Both the position numbers and the translations under genes were made by a program. From Puniceibacterium sp. IMCC21224 (lineage in GTDB: Bacteria > Pseudomonadota > Alphaproteobacteria > Rhodobacterales > Rhodobacteraceae), in assembly GCF_001038505.1 (NCBI RefSeq), contig NZ_LDPY01000001.1:992001-1056000 (forward strand): a stretch of 64,000 nucleotides of DNA, read 5' to 3'. Shown here piece after piece: positions 18,331-25,932 of this stretch. The notes under the pieces were generated by a model that made no database searches, was not told the DNA's origin, and saw only the letters and a program-made list of their open reading frames with translations. Within the stretch, counting starts at the first letter, position 1. Each line of letters begins with the position of its first letter.

Positions 18331-19482
18331 ATGTCAGACCGCATGACAAACTTGGGGGTCGAGGATGTCCTGTCTTCGATTCGACGGCTTGTGTCCGAAA
18401 AGGTGGAATCGGGCGCACCCGATGCAAAACCTGCGATGCCGGGTCGGCTTGTTCTGACACCGGCCCAGCGTGTGCCAGACGAAATCGACGAAATTGCTGA
18501 CCAGCATCCTGCCAGAGAGACGGCGACGCTGGCCAGAGAATCCGAGCAGGTTTTGCCAGAGCCCATGGTTCTGAGAAAGACCGATCGCGCGCCGGAACCT
18601 GCTTTGGATATGTTTGTACATCGCGCAGCCCGGGACAAGGCTGAGCAACCCGAGCAGGGTGAGGATCGAACCGTGCGCGCACAGGCGTCTGACGCCCTAT
18701 CCGTGCTTGTCGAACAAGAGGTGATGCAGGCGCTGAGCAACCTCGACGCAGAGTCAGGGCCTGAAGGGGCTGCGATTGCTGAGCCTGTCGGCGATGCAGA
18801 TCCGACGATGCCCGAGAATACTGAATACGTTGAAGCGGTAGAAATCGACGCGATCAGCAACATGCTTGACACGGAATTGGATAAAGGGGCTCTGTCGACT
18901 AAGGTTAAGACTTCAACCCGCGCCGAGGTGCCGCGTGTCGGGCTGACCCTCGAACAGAAGATCCTGGAACTTGAGACCATGATCTCAGAAACCTCTGGCG
19001 GCTGGGATGACGAGGCCGACGCCGAACAGATCGGAACTGCGGCGTTTGTTCAGGGGGTGTCGGACAGCCTGCCGTGGCGGGATTTCCACGACGACGACCA
19101 AGAGGACGCCTCATCGCGGGCGCATCCGGCTATTGACGCTTTTTCGAATGTTGTCACGTCCCGCCTTTGGCCTGATGCCGCCCCCGAAACCGATGCGGAA
19201 CAGACGCTGGAGGCTGCCATAGCCGTAGATGATATGGTCGAAGACGAAGCCGAGGACAGTTCAATGATTCCAACCGACGAGAGACCATCGGATCAAAAGC
19301 GTGGCTCCGTGCCGCTCTCGGATGCGGACGCGTTGATCGACGAAGATATGTTGCGCGATATGGTGGCCGAGATCGTGCGGCGGGAATTGCAGGGCGCGCT
19401 GGGTGAACGGATTACCCGCAACGTCCGTAAACTGGTACGCCGCGAGATTCAGCGCGCCTTGTTGGTACAGGATTTCGAATAG
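18331..19482 (+). CDS. PopZ-like (DUF2497) polar organising protein, divergent
   Basis: 383 residues with three visible parts. The short N-terminal helix GVEDVLSSIRRLVSE resembles the conserved PopZ N-terminus. Then comes a very long acidic, Asp/Glu/Pro/Ala-rich region with no fold (residues 25-320). The C-terminal helix region MLRDMVAEIVRRELQGALGE followed by RKLVRREIQRAL parallels the PopZ oligomerisation helices. In Caulobacter PopZ lies between tolC and valS and anchors the chromosome pole; the upstream tolC here matches that order. The acidic linker is much longer than in Caulobacter PopZ. I start at ATG 18331. The assignment is inference from layout plus synteny; it could be another acidic scaffold. 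Confidence 0.62.
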   Translation: MSDRMTNLGVEDVLSSIRRLVSEKVESGAPDAKPAMPGRLVLTPAQRVPDEIDEIADQHPARETATLARESEQVLPEPMVLRKTDRAPEPALDMFVHRAARDKAEQPEQGEDRTVRAQASDALSVLVEQEVMQALSNLDAESGPEGAAIAEPVGDADPTMPENTEYVEAVEIDAISNMLDTELDKGALSTKVKTSTRAEVPRVGLTLEQKILELETMISETSGGWDDEADAEQIGTAAFVQGVSDSLPWRDFHDDDQEDASSRAHPAIDAFSNVVTSRLWPDAAPETDAEQTLEAAIAVDDMVEDEAEDSSMIPTDERPSDQKRGSVPLSDADALIDEDMLRDMVAEIVRRELQGALGERITRNVRKLVRREIQRALLVQDFE

Positions 19483-19507
19483 GGCGGGGCGTTACGCCGC
19501 GCCTTTT
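19483..19507 (+). terminator. Probable terminator after the popZ-like gene
   Basis: GGCGGGGCG (19483-19491) pairs with CGCCGCGCC (19495-19503) apart from one central G-G mismatch, with a TTA loop and then TTTT. It begins directly after the stop codon. Confidence 0.65.
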
Positions 19508-19657
19508 AGGACTACCTGCATCGATTGGGTGCTTGTCGACCAACGATGGCTTTCACAGCTTCGTTTCGACATACGCCAGTCAACGCGGCCCACCCCCAGA
19601 ATTGCACGCCATCTGCTCAGCGTTACCGGTGTTTGTCAAAGATGTTGTCCACCGATT

Positions 19658-20719
19658 TCATGCGGGGGCTCTGATTTCAGGGGCGCGGATTTTGTTTTCG
19701 GGGTTGAGCCAGACGGGTCCGGCGGGTTGCCAGTTTCGGGTTTTTCCTGACCAGCGTTCTGGCTTTTGTGCGCGTGCATTTGCATAGAGACTGGCGCGGC
19801 TTGCGAGCGTTGCGCTGTCATGCCCGGTGTGGCGCGCATTGGGTGTGACGAAGCGGATGGCGCTGTGCAGGTGTTGGCCGTTGTACCAGCTGGCGAAGGA
19901 TTTCACCCAAGCCTGTGCGTCTTCTTTTGTGGCAAAACCCTTGGTCGGCCAGTTCGTGCGGTATTTGCAGGTTCGAAACAGCGCCTCGGAAAACGGGTTG
20001 TCATTGCTGACGCGTGGGCGGCTGTAGGACGCCGTGATGCCCAACTTCTCCATTGTCACCTTCATCGTGGCGCCCTTCATTGGGCTGCCGTTGTCCGCAT
20101 GCAAGACCAGCGGCCGGGTGATGCAGCCCTCGGCCAGGACCGCCTGTCGGATCAGCGTCGCGGCCAGGTCTGAGGCTTCTCGGTCATGAACCTCCCAGCC
20201 GACGATCTTCCGACTAAAGATATCTACGATGAGGTACAGGTAGAAGAACATGCCCGCCACCGGTCCCGGCACCCAGGTGATGTCCCAGGTCCAGACCTCA
20301 CGCGGGGCCGTGGCCTCATAACTGGTCGGCGGCTTGCGCCTGATGGGCGGTCTTGCCCGGCCCCGGTGATGCTGCTGCCCGCGCTCGCGCAGGATGCGGT
20401 AAAAGCTGGATTCCGAGGCCAGATACTGCCCCCGATCGGCCAGTTTTGGCACAATCTGACTGGGCGGAAGGCTGGCGAATTCCGTTGAATTACAGACATC
20501 GAGCACGGCGGCCCGTTCATCCGCGCTCAGCTTGTTGGCCGGTTCCGGGCGCCACGCGAGGGGCCGCCGATCGGGCTGAACCTCGCCGCCGTTTGTCCAG
20601 CGCCGCAGGGTGCGGTCGCTGATCTCCAGCTCGGCACAGGCTTTGGGGCGTCGCGCGCCTGCGGTGACGGCCTCTTGGATCAGCAGCGTGGCGGTTTGGC
20701 GATGTGGGGTGCTGATCAT
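19658..20719 (-). CDS. IS3-type transposase OrfB (DDE integrase core)
   Basis: 353-residue transposase catalytic subunit. An N-terminal helix-turn-helix-like region (ACAELEISDRTLRRWTNGGE) precedes the rve core. DDE residues are visible: D in VWTWDITWVPG, D in LVLHADNGSP, E in NPFSEALFRTC, the last two separated by 35 residues as in the IS3 group. It starts at ATG 20719, overlapping the orfA stop (ATGA). A slippery heptamer A-AAA-AAG on the minus strand at 20758-20752 lies in the orfA/orfB overlap. A -1 slip there would join the frames into OrfAB. The reading frame itself is intact, but orfA is disrupted, so the element is probably immobile unless complemented. Confidence 0.9.
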   Translation of the reverse strand: MISTPHRQTATLLIQEAVTAGARRPKACAELEISDRTLRRWTNGGEVQPDRRPLAWRPEPANKLSADERAAVLDVCNSTEFASLPPSQIVPKLADRGQYLASESSFYRILRERGQQHHRGRARPPIRRKPPTSYEATAPREVWTWDITWVPGPVAGMFFYLYLIVDIFSRKIVGWEVHDREASDLAATLIRQAVLAEGCITRPLVLHADNGSPMKGATMKVTMEKLGITASYSRPRVSNDNPFSEALFRTCKYRTNWPTKGFATKEDAQAWVKSFASWYNGQHLHSAIRFVTPNARHTGHDSATLASRASLYANARAQKPERWSGKTRNWQPAGPVWLNPENKIRAPEIRAPA

Positions 20720-21139
20720 GCGTCCTCGTCGCCCCCCCAGATCGCCGACGCCTTTTTTCTGAGAACCAGAAGGGCTGCCGTTTCGGCCAATGCGCGATCC
20801 TTGCGCGCGAGATCGCGTTCCAGTTCCTTGATCCGTTTCTTCTCGTCCTTCGTCACCTGACTTAGTCGGGCAGAACTGCTGCGATCCCAATCATTCGCCT
20901 GCTCACAAGCGCCGCGCCAAGCCAAGACCTGCTCTGGATAGAGGCCGCGCCTGCGGCAGTACTCGGCCAGATCGACCTCATTCAATGCAGCCGTTTCCAG
21001 CACAGCCGCAAACTTGTCCCGCGAAGACCAACCCTCGGGGCCTGCGTCAGCGTCGGGCAGAAACCGCCCCTTTCCGCGCGCCACGCCCCGCCACTTGTGC
21101 AGTGTCGCTTCGGATATCCCTTCCTCCTGTGACAGCTCC
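20716..21139 (-). pseudogene. IS-A transposase OrfA, 3' part (separated from its 5' end by an IS insertion)
   Basis: C-terminal part of the IS3-type OrfA. The reading frame continues upstream of 21084 as ELSQEEGISEATLHKWRG, a helix-turn-helix, until the inserted element begins. Removing the insert and one CTAA copy joins it in frame to the fragment at 23589-23655: PPNNMAI meets RELSQEEG with no lost base. The C-terminal half has the leucine-zipper-like helix KDEKKRIKELERDLARKDRAL expected of OrfA. Confidence 0.9.
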
Positions 21140-21143
21140 CTAA
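21140..21143. repeat. CTAA target-site duplication, left copy
   Basis: CTAA directly flanks the left end of the IS5/IS1182-type element and is repeated at 23585-23588. Within IS-A orfA only one copy is needed to restore the frame. Confidence 0.85.
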
Positions 21144-21256
21144 CAGGTCGCTGAAATAGTCTGCTGCCAAGAACGTTGTTCTTGTCAGGCGGGAGGGACC
21201 GTGCTCCGAGCTCGGGTCTCAGGGCGCATTTTGCGGGTCTTGCTCGTTGTTCTTGG

Positions 21257-22101
21257 TCATGTTGCCAGCAACTTCGGCAGCCTCGCCAGATTGCAGGCGG
21301 CCATGGTCATCGTGAACTGCGCGCCGAGCCTTTCGGTGCCGCGCAGCATTGTCTGGGTCATCGAGCCCACGGTTTTGGCCCACCCGAAGGGCTCTTCGAT
21401 CTTCTTGCGCCGTTTCTGCGACACGGCGTAGCCTGAATGACGGGTCGTTCGCCCGTCGATTGCGGAATGGCGTGATTTGCGGGCGACGTGCGGCGTAACG
21501 CACATCTGACGAAGATCGGAGATGAAGTCTGTGCTGTCATACCCCTTGTCTGCACCAAGAGTGAGACGTCGGGTCGAGCCCCGGGGAGTGACGGTTGACC
21601 ATTTCCAGTGCTGCCTTTCGCTCCGCGTGACCATCGGCCTGCGTGACCTCCGCCTGCACGATCAGGCCGTTAAGGTTTTCCATCAAAGTATGGCCCATGA
21701 AGCAAAGGATGGCCCCGGCGCCGGGCGACTTCTTGTAAAGACGGGCCTGGGGATCGGTCACCGATGCAGGCGTCGAGTTCGAGCGCTTATGCCCGCGAAA
21801 GTCGGCTTTGGCATTTCGGTTGCGGCTGGTCTTGCGGGGCATCGGCTCGATCTCGGTGTTGTTGGGTTCGGGGGCAGTGGTGTTGGAGGGCGGCGATGGC
21901 GGTGGTGGCGGATCGTCTGGCCCATCCACCTGGTCCGGCGGTGCGGTATCGGCTTTCGGCTGACAACTTTTCATGGAAGCCCACGCCTTGATCAGCGTGC
22001 GGTCGACCGAGAAGTGCTCGTCCGAGAGCAGCGGCTTCACCTCCGAGTGAGCAAGAACGGCGGCCATGAACTTGCGCGACATCTCTGTGGACTTGTCGCG
22101 A
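21257..22101 (-). pseudogene. IS5/IS1182-family transposase, C-terminal part (frameshifted)
   Basis: Reads NRDKSTEMSRKFMAAVLAHS, then LLSDEHFSVDRTLIKAWASM, the conserved central block of this family, a proline-rich linker and FRGHKRSNSTPASVTDPQA. Near 21577-21587 the frame shifts: NRHSPG is continued by STRRLTLGADKGYD only in the neighbouring frame. This is consistent with one extra G in a GGGG run. The rest (HVARKSRHSAIDGRTTRHSGYA and KKIEEPFGWAKT) is the catalytic C-terminus. The 5' part lies at 23306-23505 across the inserted element. Confidence 0.88.
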
Positions 22102-22104
22102 TTT
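22102..22104. repeat. TTT target-site duplication, left copy
   Basis: TTT flanks the inner IS3-type element on the left and again at 23303-23305; with a single copy the IS5-type transposase reads through in frame (WTCHA then NRDKSTEM). Confidence 0.75.
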
Positions 22105-22150
22105 AGTTCCGGTCTCTTTCGAGCGATATTCGCAATGAAGGAGACACAAA

Positions 22151-22426
22151 TTGGCACCAAGATACAGCGACGAGTTCAGACGTGATGCGGTTCGCATTGC
22201 AACAAGCAGTGGACTGACGCGACCTCAGATTGCGTCTGATTTAGGGGTTGGTGTTTCGACACTGAACAAGTGGGTTCAACACCATCAGAATGATGACCTG
22301 ATGTCCGGCCCGCATGAGGATGTGGAGAAGGAGAACGCCCGCCTTCGCAAAGAGAACCGGCTACTCCGCGAGGAGAGGGAAGTGTTAAAGAAGGCGACGA
22401 TCTTCTTCGCAGGCCAAAAGGCGTGA
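22151..22426 (+). CDS. IS3-family transposase OrfA (inner element)
   Basis: 91-residue DNA-binding subunit. It starts at TTG 22151, with a well-placed AAGGAGA ribosome-binding site at 22138-22144. The N-terminal helix-turn-helix is YSDEFRRDAVRIATSSG then ASDLGVGVSTLNKWVQ. The C-terminal leucine-zipper helix is KENARLRKENRLLREEREVL. The stop overlaps the orfB GTG (GTGA at 22423), so orfB is expressed by coupling or by -1 frameshifting near the CAAAAG before the stop. Confidence 0.9.
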   Translation: MAPRYSDEFRRDAVRIATSSGLTRPQIASDLGVGVSTLNKWVQHHQNDDLMSGPHEDVEKENARLRKENRLLREEREVLKKATIFFAGQKA

Positions 22427-23280
22427 GGTTTGCCTTTATCGACACCTGGAAGAAGATCTGGCCCATTGAGTTTCTATGCCGCGTTTTGCGGGTAACTTCC
22501 CGTGGGTTTCGCGCCTGGAAGATCCGCCCTATCAGCCGAAGCCAGCGAGATGACATGGTGCTGTTGGCCCATATCAGAGAACAACACCGCCTTAGCCTGC
22601 AAAGCTACGGCCGACCTCGCATGACGGAGGAACTGCGCGATCTCGGTCTTGTTGTCGGGCACCGCCGGGTAGGCCGGTTGATGCGTGAGAACGCGATCAA
22701 GGTTATTCGAACCCGTAAACATAAAGTCACGACTAACAGCAATCACGCCTTCAATGTCGCCCCCAACTTTCTTGATCAGGACTTCTCTGCTGATGGCCCA
22801 AACCAAAAATGGGCAGGGGACATTTCCTACATCTGGACGAGCGAGGGATGGCTGTATTTGGCAGTGATCATCGATCTTTACTCCCGCCGGGTCATTGGCT
22901 GGGCGGTCAGTAACCGGATGAAGCGGGACCTGGCCATCAAGGCATTAGACATGGCAGTAGGGCTGCGAAAGCCACCCAAAGGCTGTATCCATCATACGGA
23001 TCGTGGCTCTCAATACTGTTCAGGTGACTATCAGAAAAGTCTGAAGCAGCATGGATTTCTGGTCTCAATGAGCGGCAAGGGAAATTGTTATGACAATTCC
23101 ATGGTCGAGACCTTCTTCAAATCTCTGAAAGCCGAACTGATCTGGTGTCAGAAATGGGCGACCCGCAGACAAGCAGAAGGAGCAATATTCCAATACATCA
23201 ATGGGTTCTACAACCCGCGAAGACGGCATTCATCCCTTGGCGGGAAAAGTCCCTTGGCTTTCGAGAGACGGGCTGCCTAA
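22423..23280 (+). CDS. IS3-family transposase OrfB (inner element)
   Basis: 285-residue DDE transposase with an HTH_21-type region (YGRPRMTEELRDLGLVVG) and an rve core. Catalytic residues are all present: D in KWAGDISYIW, D in CIHHTDRGSQYC, E in NSMVETFFKSLK, with 35 residues between the last two. It ends PRRRHSSLGGKSPLAFERR, the usual IS3 C-terminus, 22 bp before the right terminal repeat. Complete, so the inner element may still be active. Confidence 0.93.
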   Translation: MRFAFIDTWKKIWPIEFLCRVLRVTSRGFRAWKIRPISRSQRDDMVLLAHIREQHRLSLQSYGRPRMTEELRDLGLVVGHRRVGRLMRENAIKVIRTRKHKVTTNSNHAFNVAPNFLDQDFSADGPNQKWAGDISYIWTSEGWLYLAVIIDLYSRRVIGWAVSNRMKRDLAIKALDMAVGLRKPPKGCIHHTDRGSQYCSGDYQKSLKQHGFLVSMSGKGNCYDNSMVETFFKSLKAELIWCQKWATRRQAEGAIFQYINGFYNPRRRHSSLGGKSPLAFERRAA

Positions 23281-23302
23281 CATGAGCTGAGAGACCGGAA
23301 CT

Positions 23303-23305
23303 TTT
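23303..23305. repeat. TTT target-site duplication, right copy
   Basis: Right-hand partner of the TTT at 22102-22104, directly after the inverted repeat end of the inner IS3 element. Confidence 0.75.
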
Positions 23306-23505
23306 GCGTGGCAAGTCCACAACCGCTCTGGCGCAATGGAGGGACGGCCAAAATCGGCGTAGATCGCCGCGAACTCGCCATCGAGGGTGATCAGCGCATC
23401 ATTGACGACCTGACGGATCTTGCGCAGCGGGTGCCGGGCCGGAATGCGATCTTCAAGATCGACGTAGCTGAACAGCGACCCGCTCGTCTCGTCCGTTCCA
23501 CGCAT
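23306..23505 (-). pseudogene. IS5/IS1182-family transposase, N-terminal part
   Basis: Starts at ATG 23505 behind GGAGGT. It reads MRGTDETSGSLFSYVDLEDR, then IPARHPLRKIRQVVNDAL and FGRPSIAPERL, the recognised N-terminus of this transposase family. It continues WTCHA and is cut by the inner IS3 element. Rejoined to 22101 it passes straight to NRDKSTEM. Intact relatives, as I recall them, have roughly 50 more residues between PERL and NRD, so a central in-frame deletion preceded the IS3 insertion. Confidence 0.87.
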
Positions 23506-23584
23506 GATCACCTCCGGCCAACCGTCAGGAAAAGTAAATCATGTCCCAGTTCGGGCGTCGAGCGGCGGGTTTTTCAGCAGCGTG

Positions 23585-23588
23585 CTAA
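23585..23588. repeat. CTAA target-site duplication, right copy
   Basis: Partner of CTAA at 21140-21143, directly outside the right terminal repeat of the IS5/IS1182-type element. Confidence 0.85.
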
Positions 23589-23655
23589 TGGCCATGTTGT
23601 TCGGCGGAAACATTCGCTTCAGCACGGCTGCTTTCCGTTCCGGTGAATGTCCCAC
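23589..23655 (-). pseudogene. IS-A transposase OrfA, 5' part
   Basis: From GTG 23655 (AGGA upstream) the minus strand reads MGHSPERKAAVLKRMFPPNN then MAI, the N-terminus of an IS3-type OrfA, and stops at the inserted element. It rejoins the fragment ending at 21139 without frameshift. Confidence 0.87.
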
Positions 23656-23690
23656 GTCATCGTCCTATCCCGCCCACCTGAAAAATAGAG

Positions 23691-23932
23691 GAAAAGTAGA
23701 GCAGCGGGCAACGTCCCTGACACAGGGGGGACCTCTTTGGCGGTGCTGACCTAGGCGCGTTTGCATCCCAAGGGTGGCAGCGTCGAATCGCTAGCATAAA
23801 CCCCTTGAATGGACGTCGGTGTTGGTCCGGCATCTAGCTGGGTGAACCAAGGCGCCATATCGCGTGGCCGTGCGACACAAAAAAGCACGTCCCGAAGGAC
23901 GCGCCAAATTGGTCATATCAGTGTCAGTGTGG
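23691..23932. other. Gap between the IS nest and the DUF6280-like gene
   Basis: About 240 bases with no gene I can support. The only structure noted is the minus-strand terminator at 23879-23904. Any remnant of the sequence that followed the popZ-like gene before IS arrival is not recognisable. Confidence 0.5.
23879..23904 (-). terminator. Rho-independent terminator of the DUF6280-like gene
   Basis: On the minus strand GCGCGTCC-TTCG-GGACGTGC (one G-T wobble) is followed by six T. The UUCG tetraloop stem is a strong terminator 28 bp after the stop. Confidence 0.85.
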
Positions 23933-24253
23933 TCAGGCGGCTTCGGACTGCTGCGCAGCGTGACGACGCTCGCTCTCTTCCCGCGACAGTGCGACAGAGG
24001 TGCGCACACCTTTGCCGACGAAATCCATCAGGCCCGTCACAACGCGTTCGTTCGGGTCAATACCGGCGCAGGACAGCACTTCGCGGCCATCGCGCGACCG
24101 TGCCCAACGGGCGATCTGCTCGGGGCCATTGCCATACTTCTTGTCATCGGCAATGGCATCGTCCAGAGCAGCGAGTACCACAGCCGCGAACAGCTTGCGC
24201 GCACGGTTGCCCTGCTCGCTGTTATACGCGGTACCATCAACGAAATCTCTCAT
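23933..24253 (-). CDS. Small conserved rhodobacterial protein (DUF6280-like)
   Basis: 106 residues, soluble, no signal or membrane segment. It is strongly patterned: MRDFVDGTAYNSEQGNRARK, ADDKKYGNGPEQIARWARSR, REVLSCAGIDPNERVV. I recall near-identical proteins throughout Rhodobacterales, labelled DUF6280, with no known function; the label is from memory. It is divergent from efp, sharing a 216-bp intergenic region, and ends at a clear terminator. High conservation with a single cysteine (LSCAG) would suit a housekeeping or regulatory role, but that is a guess. Confidence 0.72.
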   Translation of the reverse strand: MRDFVDGTAYNSEQGNRARKLFAAVVLAALDDAIADDKKYGNGPEQIARWARSRDGREVLSCAGIDPNERVVTGLMDFVGKGVRTSVALSREESERRHAAQQSEAA

Positions 24254-24469
24254 GTTTCGACCTTTGATTATTGCTCTTGTCTTTTCGGGCGTGAAGGGCG
24301 TTATGGCCTATTCCGATTGATTCGGATACCCTGATTTCGCATATCTGCCATGCGTCATTCGCATAGTTCTGTGGCATTCGATACGATATCTGGTTGTCTT
24401 GCCACGCCCCTACAGTCCAGATATAGGGTCCGACACAAACCAATCAACCTTTAGCCATGGTTCTGACGC

Positions 24470-25033
24470 ATGCCAAAGATCAACGGAAACGAAATTCGCC
24501 CCGGCAACGTGCTGGAGCATAACGGCGGTCTCTGGGCGGCTGTCAAAGTAGACCATGTAAAGCCGGGCAAGGGCGGGGCCTTTGCCCAGGTCGAAATGAA
24601 GAACCTGCGCAACGGGTCCAAGCTGAACGAACGCTTTCGATCTGCGGACAAGGTCGAGCGCGTGCGCCTTGATCAACGGGACATGCAGTTTCTCTTCGAG
24701 ACCGACGGCATGTTGACCTTTATGGATACCGAGACCTATGAACAGGTCGAACTTCCTGCCGATATCCTTGGCGAACGGCGGCCCTTTCTTCAGGATGGCA
24801 TGACCATTCTGGTAGAGTTCCATGACAGCGAGGCGCTGAACGCGACGCTGCCGCAAAAGGTCACTTGCCGGATCGTCGAGACCGAGCCGGTGGTCAAGGG
24901 GCAGACTGCCGCCAACAGCTTTAAGCCGGCGCTGCTGGATTGCGGAATCCGGGTGTCGGTGCCGCCTTTTGTCGGGCAGGATGAAGACATCATCGTGAAC
25001 ACCGAAACAATGGAATATTCCGAGCGCGCCTGA
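24470..25033 (+). CDS. efp: Elongation factor P
   Basis: Translation factor of 187 residues that enters the ribosomal E site and relieves stalling at polyproline. Three OB-like domains are visible. The N-terminal KOW-like domain carries the tip loop HVKPGKGGA, where K34 is the position of post-translational modification in enzymes using EpmA-type beta-lysylation. The C-terminal OB fold ends [20 protein letters not shown] then [11 protein letters not shown], matching the family signature. No epmA/epmB genes are in the window. Single gene with its own terminator. Confidence 0.97.
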   Translation: MPKINGNEIRPGNVLEHNGGLWAAVKVDHVKPGKGGAFAQVEMKNLRNGSKLNERFRSADKVERVRLDQRDMQFLFETDGMLTFMDTETYEQVELPADILGERRPFLQDGMTILVEFHDSEALNATLPQKVTCRIVETEPVVKGQTAANSFKPALLDCGIRVSVPPFVGQDEDIIVNTETMEYSERA

Positions 25034-25051
25034 GCTCGGTTTGACATTCTG

Positions 25052-25085
25052 AAAAAGGCCCCGTCGCCCGCGCGGGGCCTTTTTG
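25052..25085 (+). terminator. Rho-independent terminator after efp
   Basis: AAAAAGGCCCCG (25052-25063) pairs with CGGGGCCTTTTT (25073-25084). The A and T runs make it possibly bidirectional, also serving ygfZ on the minus strand. Confidence 0.9.
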
Positions 25086-25105
25086 CGTGTGGGTATGTTG
25101 CGCGA

Positions 25106-25867
25106 TCAGCTTTGGCGCGTCACCCGCGCTGTACCGGCTGTCATCGGGCCGTTTGCGCGGTCAAAGCGCAAATAGGCGATGCCCGCGCCGCCGGACTGGG
25201 TATACAGCACACCTGCCGCTTTTCCGTCGGCGTCAATCGCGGTGCCCACCGGGGCGCTGCCGGTGACGGTGACTGGGGCCAGGCCCTTGCGCAGTTCGGT
25301 CTTGTGTTTCATCCGGGCGGTGACCTCTTGCCCGACATAGCAGCCCTTGCGGAAATCAACGCCATTCAGGCGCTCGAACCCGGCCTCAAGGATAAAGGTG
25401 TCGGCGGTCAGTTCGATGCCGCTTGCCGGTACACAGGCCGTCACACGTCGCGCATCCCAGTCGATATCATCATCGCCAGGCTGGCCGTGATAGCCACGCC
25501 AGCCCATCGCCGGGTCGCGCGGGTCAGAAAAGGTGCCGTCGGGCGGTGTGCCCAGCCCGCGTGTGACCTGGCGGTCAATTTGTGTCACAGCGACCTTGGA
25601 TCGAAGTTTGTACATTGTCAGCGCGCGCATCAGATCACTGGCAAGATCCGGGGCCACGTCGATCAGGATCGTTTCGCCTTCTGCGCTGTCTGCTTGCTGA
25701 TCGGGAACCAGAAAGAAGTCGGCGCGATACTTGCCTTGCGGGGTCAGCAATGCGGTATAAACCAGCCCGCTGCGCAGGCGTGTTACGTCGTTCGTCACCA
25801 GCCCCTGAAGAAAGTCCGTTGCGTCAGGGCCGCTGACGGACAGGATCGTGCGGTCGGATTGGGTCAT
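25106..25867 (-). CDS. ygfZ: Folate-binding protein YgfZ (Fe-S cluster / tRNA modification factor)
   Basis: 253 residues, aminomethyltransferase-like (GcvT superfamily) fold, helps maintain certain 4Fe-4S enzymes such as MiaB using tetrahydrofolate. The hallmark motif K-G-C-Y-x-G-Q-E is present as FRKGCYVGQEVTARM, with the essential cysteine. The N-terminus SVSGPDATDFLQGLVTNDV is also typical. It starts at ATG 25867. It is convergent with efp and divergent from a glycosyltransferase 65 bp away. Confidence 0.93.
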   Translation of the reverse strand: MTQSDRTILSVSGPDATDFLQGLVTNDVTRLRSGLVYTALLTPQGKYRADFFLVPDQQADSAEGETILIDVAPDLASDLMRALTMYKLRSKVAVTQIDRQVTRGLGTPPDGTFSDPRDPAMGWRGYHGQPGDDDIDWDARRVTACVPASGIELTADTFILEAGFERLNGVDFRKGCYVGQEVTARMKHKTELRKGLAPVTVTGSAPVGTAIDADGKAAGVLYTQSGGAGIAYLRFDRANGPMTAGTARVTRQS

Positions 25868-25932
25868 TTTGGAGTCCCCTTGCTTGCCTGACTGTCATAT
25901 AGGATGCCGTCAGGATCACAACAGAGGCAACC

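Larger units (their letters stand above)
22105..23302 (+). mobile_element. Innermost IS3-family insertion sequence, 1198 bp, apparently intact
   Basis: Terminal inverted repeats: AGTTCCGGTCTCT at the left (22105-22117) and the same 13 bases inverted at the right (23290-23302). The 3-bp TTT duplication fits IS3-family insertion. It holds an intact orfA/orfB pair and is inserted opposite in direction to the transposase it interrupts. It is the youngest of the three nested elements. Confidence 0.92.
21144..23584 (-). mobile_element. IS5/IS1182-type insertion sequence, decayed, interrupted by a third IS
   Basis: Terminal inverted repeats CAGGTCGCTGAAATAG (21144-21159) and, read from the other end, CACGCTGCTGAAAAACC (23584 downwards) agree at 11 of the first 13 positions. 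The flanking CTAA copies are the expected target duplication. The transposase inside is broken by a frameshift near 21580, an apparent in-frame central deletion, and the IS3-type insertion at 22105-23302. It can no longer move by itself. Confidence 0.88.
19650..23690 (-). mobile_element. Outer IS3-type insertion sequence (IS-A), split by a second IS; outer ends approximate
   Basis: An IS3-type element on the minus strand with orfA (upstream, near 23655) and orfB (19658-20719). Its orfA is split by the IS5/IS1182-type element at 21144-23584, flanked by CTAA duplications. The element would be about 1.6 kb without the insert. I could not fix its terminal repeats: TTTCAGG followed by a G-rich run occurs inward from both ends (about 19675 and, inverted, about 23675), but it lies inside orfB on the left, so the true ends may differ. 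Coordinates are approximate. Confidence 0.8.

Noticed and set aside
19672..23690. TTTCAGG-containing repeats as the ends of the outer IS
   Set aside because: 12 of 14 bases match between the two sides, but the left copy is inside the orfB coding sequence and no target duplication flanks them. Not strong enough to set the boundary.
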